DNA from: Ptychodera flava
Lineage: Eukaryota > Hemichordata > Enteropneusta > Ptychoderidae
Length of the DNA: 64,000 bases
Direction of reading: 5' to 3'
NCBI RefSeq assembly: GCF_041260155.1
Contig: NC_091928.1
Location: forward strand, 46,850,137 to 46,914,136
The number at the start of each line of letters is the position of its first letter. Within the stretch, counting starts at the first letter, position 1. The notes beneath the pieces are model-generated. The model searched no databases. It was given only the letters and a program-made list of their open reading frames with translations, and was not told the origin of the DNA. Position numbers and translations under genes: made by a program. Shown piece by piece: positions 1 to 12,245 of the stretch.

Positions 1-645
1 TCTACAAAAAATTCACCCTAGTGTCGAGATTACGGATATCGATATCACGCACCGCATCGGCAGAGTTCCCGACAATGATCGCGATCCAAGCAGAAGCAAT
101 CAACATAGGCCGATAATCGTGGCTTTCACCAACCGTAGAATTCGGAATTCCATCTACGACCAACGCCGCAAACTGAAGGGATTTTCAACGAAAAATCTTG
201 GTTATTCTACCGCGAACAGTATCTTCGTCAATGAGAACTTATGCCCTGCTACTCGTCAGCTACTTGGTAAAGTCAACATATCAAGAAAGAAGTCTGGCTA
301 TCGCTATCTATGGACACACAACGGTAAAATATATATTAAGAAAGACCAGCAAGCGAGATCTATCGCGATCACAAGAGAAGATGACATTGCTAAATACTGT
401 GCAAAATGAAATTGAAGCAATATTTTTACACTTGCGATGCAGGTTGATCCCAATTCTTTTGATGACTTGTTTACTGTTGTAAATTATGAGTTGGAGCCGT
501 CCATTTTCAACCAAAAGTTTATTTCTGTATTAAACGAAAATTGGTTTTCTATTTCCCATTTCAATGCCCGTTCTCTCTGTAAAAAGTATAGATGATGCCC
601 GTCTTTTGTACAATCAGTGCATTACCGGTAATTTTCAGATTATAG

Positions 646-1200
646 GTGTCTCAGAAACATGGAGGATTGACAATCCATCCATCCCTTCTTGATATGCCTA
701 ATTATTCTTTTGAATTAAACTGTAGAACAAATGGCCGAGGTGGTGGTGTAGGTGCTTATATTCATTCTACGGTGAAATACAAATTGTTAGATTTCAGTGT
801 CATACATTCAGAGTCATTGTGGTTGGAAATTTGTACTGCTAAAAATTCAATTATTGTTGGTGTTCTGTACCGTAAGCCAGGTACTGATATAGCAGAGTTT
901 GAAAATAGTCTAGTTAATGTTTTGCATAAACTGAAACTTGATAAGAATCATTGTATACTTATGGGGGATTTTAACATTGATGTTGCCAAGTTAGATAAAA
1001 GTGCCAAAAATTTTGTTTCTAAATTACAGTGCTTTCATCTCGAACAGTTAATTTCAACTCCAACTCGGGTGACAAGTATATCGAGCTCAATAATCGATCA
1101 CATTTATACTAACATCAATTCTTGTCGAATCTTTGCTGGCACTATCATTTCAGATATCTCTGATCATTTTCCGGTGTTTTCTATTTTCGAAGATTTTAAA
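646..1200 (+). pseudogene. LINE ORF2 apurinic-like endonuclease domain
   Basis: The reading frame shows the exonuclease-endonuclease-phosphatase fold signature. GDFNID supplies the metal-binding/catalytic Asp-Asn pair, IIDHIY follows, and the closing SDHFPV holds the catalytic histidine. It would nick target DNA for target-primed reverse transcription. The N-terminal part (about 555-645) is in another frame, and the frame closes at a stop at 1216-1218, before the linker. Part of the decayed LINE and not a host gene. Confidence 0.85.
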
Positions 1201-1522
1201 TTAATACCCCTGTGGTAAGATCTGTACGTGTACGAGATTTTAGATGTTATAACAAGGACAGCTTTGTGTCTGACTTACAAAATGTAAACTGGGATGATAT
1301 TTTGAATAACAATAGTGATGTTGAAACTGCATTTGGTATTTTAATGATTTATTTACTTATGTTTGTGATCGTCATGCCCTTTGAAGAACAAATTGGTGAA
1401 GTCTATGAGTAATAAGAAACCTTGGATCACAAGGTCTATAAAGAAGTCCATTCACACTAAGCACAAACTGTACAAGAAAGTTATTCTTAGTCAGCACAAA
1501 CCATGCACAGTTTCACATTACA

Positions 1523-2600
1523 ATGCTTACAGAATATCCTCACCAGTGTTCTAAGAAAAGCAAAGCAGAATTATATGCAAATTTACTCACTGTAAATCAG
1601 GGCAACAAAATGTGGAATGTTGTGAATGATCTGCTGGGTAAGAAACGTAGTCCTGATAAACTGCCAGATGACTTGAAGGTATTTGCTAATGGTAATGTAA
1701 AACACGTAACAGACCCAGCTGATGTGGTTCAGAATTTTAATGATTTTTTCGTTAGCATTGGTGAAGATTTAGCGCGCAATATTCCACAAACCTCAAAAAA
1801 TTTTCATGATTATCTTGGCAAACCCCTCAAGCATTCTTTCTTTCTTAAACCCGTCATAGCTGCTGATATTTATAAGATTTTAGCTACACTGGACAGTAAG
1901 AAAGCTTGTGGGTGGGATAATTTACCTCCGCGGCTGCTTATTGACGCAGCCAGTATTATTTCTCAACCTTTGGCCCATATTGTCAACGTTTCTTTTTCAA
2001 CTGGTGTATTCCCCAGTCATTTAAAGATTGCAAAAGTTACACCCATTTTTAAGAAAGGAGATAGCGATTTTGTTGGAAATTATAGACCTGTATCAATCTT
2101 GCCCATTTCTAGCAAAGTAATTGAAAAGATTATCAATCGGCAAATTATATTGTATCTTGATAAGTTTTACACTCTGTACAATCATCAATATGGATTCAGA
2201 AAGAAACACAGTACTAAGCTTACAATGATAAATTTAGTTAATTATCTTTTGCAAGAAATTGATAAAGGAAATTCGACTTTAGGGGTGTTTATTGACTTTA
2301 GCAAAGCATTTGATACCATAAATCATTCTATTTTGTTGTCGAAACTTGAACATTATGGTTTTAGGGGTATCTGCCAGCAGTGGATAAAAAGCTATCTTAT
2401 GGACCGTTCCCAATTTGTTTATTCAAATGGCCAGTCATCAGAAAGGTCCCCTATCCGTCATGGTGTCCCTCAGGGGTCGTTTTAGGACCCACTCTTTCTT
2501 AATTTACATAAATGATCTTCCAAATTCATCCACGTTTTTTGATTTTCGTTTGTTTGCAGATGATTCAAACCTGTTTCACACTTATTCAGCTGCTTAATGC
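1523..2600 (+). pseudogene. LINE ORF2 reverse transcriptase domain
   Basis: A 320-residue open stretch, then a second frame, covers the RT fingers and palm: NYRPVSILPISSKVIEK, QYGFRKKHST, FIDFSKAFDTINHSILLSKL, HGVPQGS. After a shift of frame near 2483 it continues with GPTLFLIYINDLP and the FADD catalytic box at about 2555. The order matches RVT_1 of CR1/L2 LINEs. The frame change between the PQGS and FADD boxes makes it inactive. Confidence 0.9.
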
Positions 2601-3744
2601 ATAGACCTCACAAATGTTTCACATCATTTAGACGATGTCCAGTTATGGTGTCACGCAAACAAATTAACTATAAATAGGGGAAAGACCAATTTTAGTGTAT
2701 GTAGAGGACGTCAGACGAAATTAAATGTGTGTGGCTCTGTCTCAATCAGTGGTGAGCACATTGTGGAGGCTGACGTAGTTTCATTTGTTGGTATTTTGAT
2801 AAATAAACATCTTTCTTGGTCTGACCATATTGATAAAGTAAATAAGATCATTAGGAAGAAATGTGGTATTTTGTTTAGGCTGAGACACATCCTACCACTA
2901 CACATTCAGTTGTTATTTTATAATGCATTTATACTTCCTCACATAAGTTATGGTATCGAGATTTGGGGTAATACCTACCCAACGCACTTGCATTGTATTT
3001 TGACAGCTCAGAAGATGATTGTTCGAACAATACTTTTTAAAAAACAGACGGACCACTCAGCACCATTATTTATCCAGCTCAACATCCCAAACATTTTCAA
3101 GCTTCACAAATTGTCCCTTGGCACTTTTATTCATAGTCTTATTCATCAAAACTCTCACCACACACTATAGCAGACTATTTCAGTGATTATAAGCATGAAC
3201 ATAATACTAGAATGAGCCTTCAGACGCACCTTCGACCATATCATGCTAAGTCAAATTCAGGTCAATTTGCCATTTCTTTTTCAGGTGCAAATGTATGGAA
3301 TAATATTCCAGTTCATATTAGACAAATTGTCTCACTGTACAAATTTAGGCAATATTTCAAACGCCATCTTTTGTATGGACTTTGATTGGTTCTGTGACAG
3401 CTTTGTAGCTTTTGTTTGATAGGCACCTTACATGTTTTCCATAAGTTTTTGTTTTGGTTTGTTGTTTGTAAATTATTTTTTATTTCTTAAATGTATTCAT
3501 TCTGTGAGCCCTCGTTAAGTATTTTTTACACCTCAATTTTCACATGTCGGGGTTCAGGCTCGACTAGCTACCAGCTATATCCTGTTTCCCCTTTGCCCAG
3601 ATCATTTTGACTAATTCAAACTTGTTGCTGTCTTTGATATTGTATGTAACTTTTCTGGGTAATAAATAATTCATTCAAAAAATAATTCATTCAATTCATT
3701 CATTCAAGTCGGCGTTATACATCCGATGTAACTGTGATTAAATA

Positions 3745-4060
3745 GGCTGTGGATACTTGATTGGAGATTCACAATCGATCACCTGATCCATGTTGATAAT
3801 GTTGATGGTGGCATCTTGGCTTTCTTTCCTTTCATTGCTCCAATCACAGTCTAGCCCAGAAGTGTACGGAATGCATAGGGTTGCTTTCTTCCACCTTGCC
3901 ACCTCCCCAGTGCCCAGTGTGCCTCAGGTTCACCATTACCAATAAGGATAGCTACCTCTTTGTCGTCCTATTCTGGCAATTCAGTACCATTGAGATGGGG
4001 CCAACCTTCAAGTCCTTTGCTGTTTGGATGCTGCTGCTAGTGATCAGAAGCATGTCTGTG
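3745..4060 (-). mobile_element. BEL/Pao-type retroelement fossil, short broken pol fragment
   Basis: On the minus strand a short stretch resembles the region between protease and reverse transcriptase in BEL/Pao elements, with residues such as ILIGNGEPEAHW, GGRKQPYAFRT and LLG. It is a small broken piece with no flanking long terminal repeats visible, so it is old debris. The family call rests on the PEAHW-type signature and is moderately secure. Confidence 0.6.
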
Positions 4061-4078
4061 GTCCATATATATAACTAC

Positions 4079-6551
4079 AGTAGTCGTTCCATAGATAGAC
4101 GGACTAAGGTCCGAGGTTAAATGAGGTCAAGTTATCTTTCGAGTCGCTTATTGTGGTATATAAACAATACCTGCGTAAAACATATTACCAAAAGTTTAGC
4201 TAGATGAGCTGGTGTTGTTCTCTGTTTGATATAGTACAGAAGGAGTCAAATCCGGGGATGCCAATGTACTCCTCTTCGTGTGTTTACCTGTGGCGGTATT
4301 TCCAACCCGTTCCTTTTATTCACTCACGTGTCAGTCACCGGGTGCTTTTTCGTATGGTTTTGTAAGGGCGCAGCAAAGTGCTGACGCTCGTATCTTCGAC
4401 TCTCGTCAAAAAAGCATACTATGATTCTTACGTATTCTATGACACTTGCAACACTGGCTACGTCGGTATTTTGGGCAAAGAAGAACTGTCGACAGTATAT
4501 CAACACACCGGTCTCACTTGTATGTCCTATCTCGACTACGCATGCTCTCAAAAGCACTGCACTGAATCGGACTCAAATAAACACAGGGTTTGCCAATGGA
4601 CACGTGATGGCTTTACGAACATTGTCAATGTGCGAGACGCACTACACCTATATTCAACATTGCTTTTCCTTATTTACGGAAGTGAACTTTGAACCATGGG
4701 CATAGACGACACGAGGAACTGTCGACAGTATATCAACACACCGGTCTCACTTGTATGTCCTATCTCGACTACGCATGCTCTCAAAAGCACTGCACTGAAT
4801 CGGACTCAAATAAACACAGGGTTTGCCAATGGACACGTGATGGCTTTACGAACATTGTCAATGTGCGAGACGCACTACCTATATTCAACATTGCTTTTCC
4901 TTATTTACGGAAATGAACTTTGAACCATGGGCATAGAGGACACGAGGAACTGTCGACAGTATATCAACACACAGGTCTATAACCTTTATGTCCTGTTTCG
5001 ACTACGCACGCTCACAAAAGCACTGAACTGAATAGGACTAAAATAAACCCAGTGGGGTTTCCAAACGGGCACATGACGGCTTTACGAACATTGTCAATGT
5101 GCGTGGCGCACTAGACCTATATTCCAGATTACTTTTCCTCGATTAGGGAGAAGAACTTTGGACCATGTACACTTTCTCTCACGGGGCTTATGCTGAAGAT
5201 AGTCCTTCTACAAGTATGTCACCTGCAGACAAACACGTCTTATGTTTATGTTGGCTTGTAAGATTGCTCTATATTGGTAAGTATATAGACACACTGGAAA
5301 GTCTCTGGATCTTGCTATACGAATGTATCTGAAGTCCTTCACTAAGTTGACGTGCTCGAGTGTAATTTTTGCATACTCACATCCTGGTGGATGCAATCGA
5401 ATATCGCAGTGCGTAAATTCTTTCGTTATTTAAAAAGTCCTCGTGTTAGTAAACTAATCAAGGAACGTGTCATCGAGGAAAAAAGGAGACTGATTTTTAT
5501 ACTCTTGAAGTTCGTCATCTGAGCAGCTTGCTGTATATGTGTTCATCTGCGGCATTTGAACTCCTTCCTGGTGTCAATCAGTTTCCAAGACAAGGCCTGT
5601 AGTTGTGATGAGAGTGAGTCGCAACGTTTCGAAAGATGCGATGCTATTGACTGTTAGAGATAGCAACTGCTGAAAAAACCTCACAAATCGGTTCAACAAA
5701 AATGCAATAAACAACAAACAACCTATCGCGACCACTGAGGTCAGACCTCGTAATACTGAATAATCATAAATCTGTGATCAGTAGACTTATATACAGTTAT
5801 GATTAAAAAACGATTGGAACTAATTTAAGAGAATTGAATCTAATTCTTTCAATTGTTAAAATTTATAAAAAGTGTCAGGTGTCTTGTAGCTGAAGGTTGC
5901 TATATTACAAATTACTCAATGACATAATAATAAGTGTATTGCACAAGAGGGACAGTAGATGAGCCGACAGTTGCATTTCGACATTGATACTCTATCGAAT
6001 TATCCCAAATTAGTTCCAATCGTGTCGTTACTTTGATATAGTTACATTATAACATAGTATTAATGGAATTTCGATTTAGTCTCTTCACGTCCAGCCGAAG
6101 TCCAAGATAAACTCAACTTTACCATTAGCATATCGGAGGTAAGTAAAGCTTCAATAAGGAATCTCCATTCCATTAATATGTAAGTGTCCTTCACCATTAT
6201 GGATATTATGCAATTACGGTTTATGTACAGGAAACGGCTAAACCAGGAAGTGCAGAGTGCTGCTTCAAAGCCATCAGATTTTGAGGAGAGAACGTACATT
6301 TTTACCCGATGCAATTTTCCGGGCAGTTAATTCTAAGTCTAAAGTTACATATCAGCTAATATTCAACGGCAATATTTCAACGCTCTTGCAGACACATTAT
6401 TATTATCAATTGTACCTGAGTCGTTGTCCTTTGTGATAGCCTTTACCTACCTCTTTTGATAGTGTGAACCATTTTTGCGCCTTGCTGAAAAATTTGGGCG
6501 AATTCACTGTTTCTGTACTGTTTTATTGCTCTGGTCACGATGAGCAAGCTA
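4079..6551. repeat. Unidentified 2.5-kb interspersed repeat, copy 1
   Basis: The stretch recurs, diverged, at 40056-42545 in the same orientation. Both begin near GTTCCATAGATAGACGGACT and end near TTGCTCTGGTCAC. Inside is a tandem block of roughly 226-237-bp units that start GAACTGTCGACAGTATATCA (near 4483, 4711 and 4946). The 3' half includes a shared segment (TTTAGTCTCTTCACGTC region, near 6075) that also occurs in part at about 31660-31700. No open frame is conserved between the copies and I could not recognise a transposase, so it is probably a non-autonomous element or an old segmental duplication. Confidence 0.8.
4476..5165. repeat. Tandem repeat, about 230-bp unit, three copies
   Basis: Three successive units start GAACTGTCGACAGTATATCA and end near GAACTTTGAACCATGGGCAT. 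Units 1 and 2 are nearly identical; unit 3 is more diverged. The same block at 40466-40700 in repeat copy 2 has two units, so copy number changed after the copies separated. Confidence 0.85.
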
Positions 6552-6943
6552 TAGGATAACATACTAATTGAACAACCTCACAAGCAACCTATCCTTTCGT
6601 TTGGAACTGTGTTGCAGGAAATGAACCTTCACCTTTATGTAGCACAAGTTTAACGTTATAAGTATTTCCGGCATACAGCGAACGTTGATGGTTATACGCA
6701 TTTCGTCATGTAATGCCTGAATTCCCCTCTGACTCAAGGCACGAGTGAGATTGTTCACATGAATCAGAACCTTGTTGTCTTTTGCCAATGTTCCATGTAT
6801 AATGAATGCATCGTCTTTTGCGGTTTCAATCAATTTAAAAAAAGAAAAAGGATAAAGTTACCAGTTTGAATGTATACAATAGGTAAACAAGTGTTTATGG
6901 GTCATAACGTAAGTGAAACTATTTTCTTCCGCTTGACTTGTAG
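6552..6943. other. Spacer upstream of the first recognised receptor exon
   Basis: I see no convincing coding exon, signal-peptide exon or repeat here. A short ATG frame near 6868 followed by a GT at 6910 does not encode a hydrophobic leader. The missing 5' exon(s) of the receptor kinase gene may be further upstream, beyond the LINE. Confidence 0.4.
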
Positions 6944-9900
6944 AGCCTGAAGCCTGGTACAAAAGTGTTCAATCTACATGATTATATTGGAAGCACAGTA
7001 ACTTCGTTCCAGATTCGGTCTGGAAACAAGGTAAGCGACTGTCTGTAAACAGGCGCAGTTGCTAGACAATGTCGTAGACGTTTTTTATGTTATAATTACG
7101 TCATCGCAGAGTCACTGAAATAGATTAGCGGGGAGTCAACGGAACGTACATCTATATTCACGTACAAAAACATTTTAAATCCTTTTATTATTGAAACAAT
7201 AAACGCGTAATTTTAGGTAACACAAGACGAAGTGACAAGGAAATAGACACCCAGATGCAAAAATTAGCGTCAATTAAATCGTACACTATTAGCTCCTATT
7301 AGCAAAGGAAAAGAGCGTCCATAAGACCATGTGAGCATCTTCGTTGGAAAGATAATAATATTGTACCTAGCCATGGGCAGAATAAAAGCACAAGTAGAGA
7401 GAAACATAGAGGTATGAAGTATTGTAGGGAAGGTAAACACGTTGTTAATCCACACGCTGTCAGATCTATTGGTTCGGCGTATAATCAGCTCGTCAGTACA
7501 GGCAGTATGCAAACCCATTTACAGGGAGTAATATACAACATCTCTAAAGGTGTGACGCAAATATGAGAAGAAAACACATTGAAAAATTCGAAGCCAATGA
7601 GCCTTTTTGGTAAGCACTCATATGCAGTTTTACATTGAACGTCGATAGCAAAGCTTTTGATCCCGTATAAATGGCTTATTGTGTATAGAACGTTTGGTTC
7701 TTAGCGGAAGGAGTGCACGTACCTTGGTGTCTGTTCACAAACATTGTTTCCCAATACAATTATTCTTGGGAGCTGTGAACAGCTGTCAATATCTTCTCAG
7801 AGTGTCGCTCAAATTTTGAAGTGTTGGGCTTACTACGTTTTTCTTTCTGTTGTAGGACAATAGGTTCAAGATGTGGCGCAATGGTACTCTTGCGACAAAT
7901 GGCTTCTTAGACTCGGATGTAGACGATCGCTACAATCTAATCATTTCATTCATTGTAAGTTTTAAGTTATTTTTGGGCATTACCAATAGTAAGTAAGGGA
8001 TATAGGTAGGGGTCCAGTACGGCAACCGAGGAGGCTCATGAAATCACTTTTCATACTTTTATTTCAACTTTAATTTTGACTTTGGATTTCCTTTGCATTT
8101 TCATTTTCATTTCGAGTTTGGTTTTCATTTTGATTGGTTCTCTCGAATGAAAATTGACTTTCGATTCACTTTACATTTTGATTTTCCTTTTAAAGTTAAA
8201 ATCATATTCATTCTTGAAAATGAAAGTAATTTTCATTTCCATTTTGATTTTGCTTTTGATTTTATCTCGTTAATGAAAATTGAATTTAGATTTCCTTTAC
8301 GTTTTCATTTTCATTTTCATTTCGAACTTCGTTTTGATTTTGTGATTTGTTCTTTCGAATGAAATTGACTTTCGATTCATTTTACATTTTTGTTTTCGTT
8401 TTAAAGTTAGAATCATATTCATTCTTGATTTTCATTTAGATTTTAATTTTGCTTTTGATTTTATCTCTCGAAGGAACATTGAATTTAGATTTCCTTTACG
8501 TTTTGATTTTCGTTTTTAAAATAAGAATCATTTTCATTCCTTTAAATGAAATGAATTTTCATTTAGATTTTCAGGTTTTTTTTATTTTATCTCTCGAAAG
8601 AAAATTGAATTAAGATTTCCTTTTTGATTTTCGTCTTTAAAAGAAGAATTATTTTCATTCCTTTAAATGAAATAAATTTTCATTTCGAGTTTTAATTTTG
8701 CTTTTGATTTTATCTCTCAAATAAAAAAGTGACTTTAGATTTCCTTTACGTTTTGGTTTGTCATTTCCATTCTAAAATACGAAATTAATTTTCATTTCGG
8801 GTTTGATTTTGCTTTTGATTATCTCTCGAATTAAAATTGACCTTAGCTTTCCTTAACGTTTTTAGTTCTTAAAAATGAAATTAATTTTCGTTTCGAGTTT
8901 GACTTTGTTTTTTTTTATCTCTCGAATGAAAAGTGAAGAATTATTTTCATGATTGAAAATGAAATTAATTTTCATTACGAATTTGATTTTGCTTTTGATT
9001 TCATCTCTCGAATGAAAATTTATTTTAGATTTTTTTTTTACATTTAGATTTTTCATTTTCATTCTTGGAAATGAAATTAATTTTCCGTCAACAGAGTGAG
9101 TAGAGAGGTACGTTGGCCGAAAGCAAGCTTCCATTGTCCTTTGAATCGGTAGAGCCCTGAAGTGACATGTACCGTACGTATAATACGCCCGGCCAGCGCT
9201 ATGGCTCTCTTAGGAGCAGGACCGGGTTCTGGCGCTACGTACTGTACAACTGAACACTGCCTTCGGCCAACGTACCTCTCTACTCACTCAATTGACACTT
9301 ATTTGGGCTTGTGAGCAAATTGAACGGTGTCGAACGTGCCACAGTTGTGTGTGGTTCGATACCCGGAGGCCACTAGTCTGTGCCCCACTTTCGTAAGCAA
9401 TTTGTTTCTAACGGATACACAAAAGGCAGCCGCGGTGTATCGAACCACACGCAACCATTGAATGTGCCACACAAAATAAAGTGGGCTGTCGCCAAACCGC
9501 GCCAAGCCCATCTGAATTCGCGCTTTTATGCTTAATTCACGTCACCCTTTAATATTGCATCTTAAAATCACGGACAAGATTAGCAGGCCACAAATGAAGA
9601 GGTAATAATCTAGCTCTGCGTGGCAGGGCTGTGCTGTTGTGAGAGGCCGTATAACGACGGTAACACACAGCCCTGCTCTCGTTCATGTGTCTCTACGTCT
9701 TTCTTAGGGTCGGGATCGGCAGGTTCGTCCGCGCAGCCATATACAAGTGCACCAATGGTACCTAAATTTGTTTACACGTACATAGATAAGTAACACTTTT
9801 GATTGGTCCAAAGACATCATGTGACAATCGAAAGGTTAAATGTTAAAGGTTAAGAGTCAAAGGTTGAAAAATGAAAATCAAAAGTAAAACGAAAAACGAT

Positions 9901-12245
9901 TTTGAGTTGCAAAATCGAAATCTAAATCAAAATGAAAATCATTTTTAAAGTGAAGGTAAAAAATTTATTTCAAAATAAAAACAGAGCTGTATATACATTC
10001 ATATTGAGAAAAATGCAGCAGAAAAGGACTCATAATATGTGAAAATCGGCTACTTTTGGCCATGACCTCTGCAGTTTTACCGCCCGGGGTCTTACTCCTA
10101 TCAATAAGTGGACCATATGTGCCGCCCGAATGGGTCACTTTTTCACGGTCGGTTTTTTATCGGAAGAAACCAAAATTATGGTCGATCATAAAGCAAATGT
10201 CCCATACTATAGGAAAACATTCACACGCAACAGAATAAAAGTTAAATTCAACATATTTGTCGAGCAAATCCCTAATGACGGGTTATATTATGGGAATATA
10301 CATGGCTAGATGTTTCGACTTGGGAGGCATTCCCCCGTAGTAAAATATAAAGAGTACTCCTTCCGGGTTTTTAGCGACCTTAGGGGTCGGGAAAAAGGGC
10401 GGAAATTTTTGAAACAATCATCAAAATCAATTCAGAACAGATGAAAGTTAAATCTCAGTAAAGATCAAAATGAAAGTCAAAAACGGAAATTGTTTTAACT
10501 TTTATTAATCACATAATTAAGTCAGATCGAACTTTACTCTTTGAGTTTAGCAAAAAAAACGAAAACTAAATCAGAAATGCATTTCATTTCGCAACGTAAA
10601 ATCAAAATCACACAGAAATATAAAGCGAAATTTAATTAAGAGGAAAACAATTGAAATTAAACTAAAAATAAAAATGAATTTAATTTTGCTGAATGAAAAT
10701 GATTCTGTCTTTAGAAAGAAAATCGAAACGTAAAGGAAATCCCAAATTCAGTTTTTATTCAAGAGCCAAAATCAAAATCAAAATCAAACTCGAAATGAAA
10801 ATAAATTTCGTTTCCAAGAATGAAAATGAAAAATCAAAGTGAAATGGAAATTCAAAGTCAACTTTCATCAGAAAAGAAAAATCGAAGTCAAAATCAATCT
10901 CGAAATGACAATTAATTGTATTTTCAATCATGAAAATGATTCTTACTCTAAAACTAATATCAATATTAAAGAATGAAAAGGAAAAACAAAAACAAAAAGG
11001 AAATCTAAAGTCAATTTTCATTCGAGAGATAAAATCAAAAGCAAAATCAAACTCGAAATGAAAATTAATTTCATTTTCAAGAATGAAAATGATTCTTACT
11101 TTAAAACAAATATCAAAACGTAAGTGAAATCTTAAGTCACTTTTCATTTGAGATATAATCAAAAGCAAAACTAAAACTCGAAATGAAATCAATTTCATTT
11201 TGAAGAATGAAAATGATTCTTTATAAACAAAAATCAAAACGTGAAGGAAATCTAAAGTCAATTTTCATTCGAGAGAACAAATCAAAATCAAAACCAAACT
11301 CAAAATGAAAATGAAAATGAAAACGTAAAGGAAATCTAAATTCAATTTTCATTAACGAGATAAAATCAAAAGCAAAATCAAAATGGAAATGAAAATTAAT
11401 TTCTTTTTCAAGAATGAATATGATTCTAACTTTATAACGAAAATCAAAATATAAAGTGAATCGAAAGTCAATTTTCATTCGAGAGAACAAGTCAAAATCA
11501 AAACCAAACTCGAAATAAAAATGAAAATCAAAATGCAAAGGAAATCCAAAGTCAAAATCAAAGTTGAAAAAAAGTATGACAAGTGATTCCATGAGCCTCC
11601 TCGGTTGCCGTAGTCTAGCTATAGTGTATACATAGGTAAGGAAATATTAGGAATGTAGACAGGATGGATCAATAAGTAGGTATTATATGAAGTTAGTAAT
11701 TGGGAGCTTAGGTAGTGTACACAGAGGTAAGTACATATCAGGTACGTGGATTAGATGGATGGATCAGTATGAAGGCATGGCAAGTTAGTGACTACTTCTA
11801 TGAGTGTAGAATGTTTGGACCAAGGACATTGGAGGATCGCGTTTACAACGGAATACTAACCTAGAGACTGACAACTTGTACATCCTAATGCTCTAGTTTC
11901 CATCTCCTGGATGGATCTTTGCTACATCAAATATGTATATACTAACGTATCGCAAATAGCTTCATTCATTTCGGTTGGGTCGTTAAATCTACACTACGAA
12001 TCACGGCAATGAATCTGTCACCGTTTTTAATGAAGAATGGATCTGGCATTAATGGGCTCTTACTGTGCACGGGGACCTGGCTGTGCGAGAAGAAATGTGA
12101 ATCCCATTACTTTTTTCTTTAATAGCGCAATTCACAGGAAAATGACGCGATGCTGGAAGTTAATATTCTCGATGACAGCGACTGGCCACCGTTTTACAAC
12201 TCAACGTGCGAAACGCCAGTTTACACAGGCGCTCCAACTTACCTT
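6944..12245 (+). CDS. Receptor exons 1-3 (visible): cadherin-like repeat
   Basis: Exons 6944-7030, 7856-7954 and 12138-12245, all phase 0. The joined product reads like one cadherin repeat: FQIRSGNKDNRFKMW matches the 'F.I.SGN..N.F' strand, then GFLDSDVDDRYNLIISF matches 'LD.E....Y.L', and VNILDDSDWPPFY stands where 'DxNDNxPxF' ends the repeat. The calcium ligand motif is altered (DDSDWPP for DxNDNxP), so calcium binding may be weakened. Earlier cadherin repeats could lie upstream. An intron of about 4.2 kb between exons 2 and 3 holds a foldback element. Confidence 0.72.

Larger units (their letters stand above)
1..3706 (+). mobile_element. LINE (CR1/L2 group, Jockey superfamily), decayed, 5' end outside window
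   Basis: Non-LTR retrotransposon entering the window inside ORF1. Positions 1-409 read as an ORF1 C-terminal domain (THRIGR, RPIIVAFTNRRIR, FVNENLCPATRQLL, DDIAKYC). ORF2 begins near 555 (SHFNARSL) with an APE-type endonuclease at 646-1180 (YRKPGTD, GDFNID, IIDHIY, SDHFPV), then a linker and reverse transcriptase at about 1860-2600 (KKACGWDNLP, TPIFKKGD, NYRPVSILP, FIDFSKAFD, GVPQGS, FADDSN) and a C-terminal region to about 3390 (ISYGIEIWGN). The endonuclease, linker, RT and C-terminal parts lie in different frames with stops between them (for example around 600, 1220, 1410, 2483 and 2597), so this copy is dead. The 3' end carries AATAAA and an ATTC-rich tail at 3660-3706, as in CR1/L2 relatives. 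Family-level naming within CR1/L2/Daphne is uncertain. Confidence 0.9.

Noticed and set aside
8093-11592. Long Phe/Asp/Arg-rich frames (up to 168 codons) across the FB1 arms
   Set aside because: Generated by the repeat unit in the arms; inverted arms give the same pseudo-protein on opposite strands.
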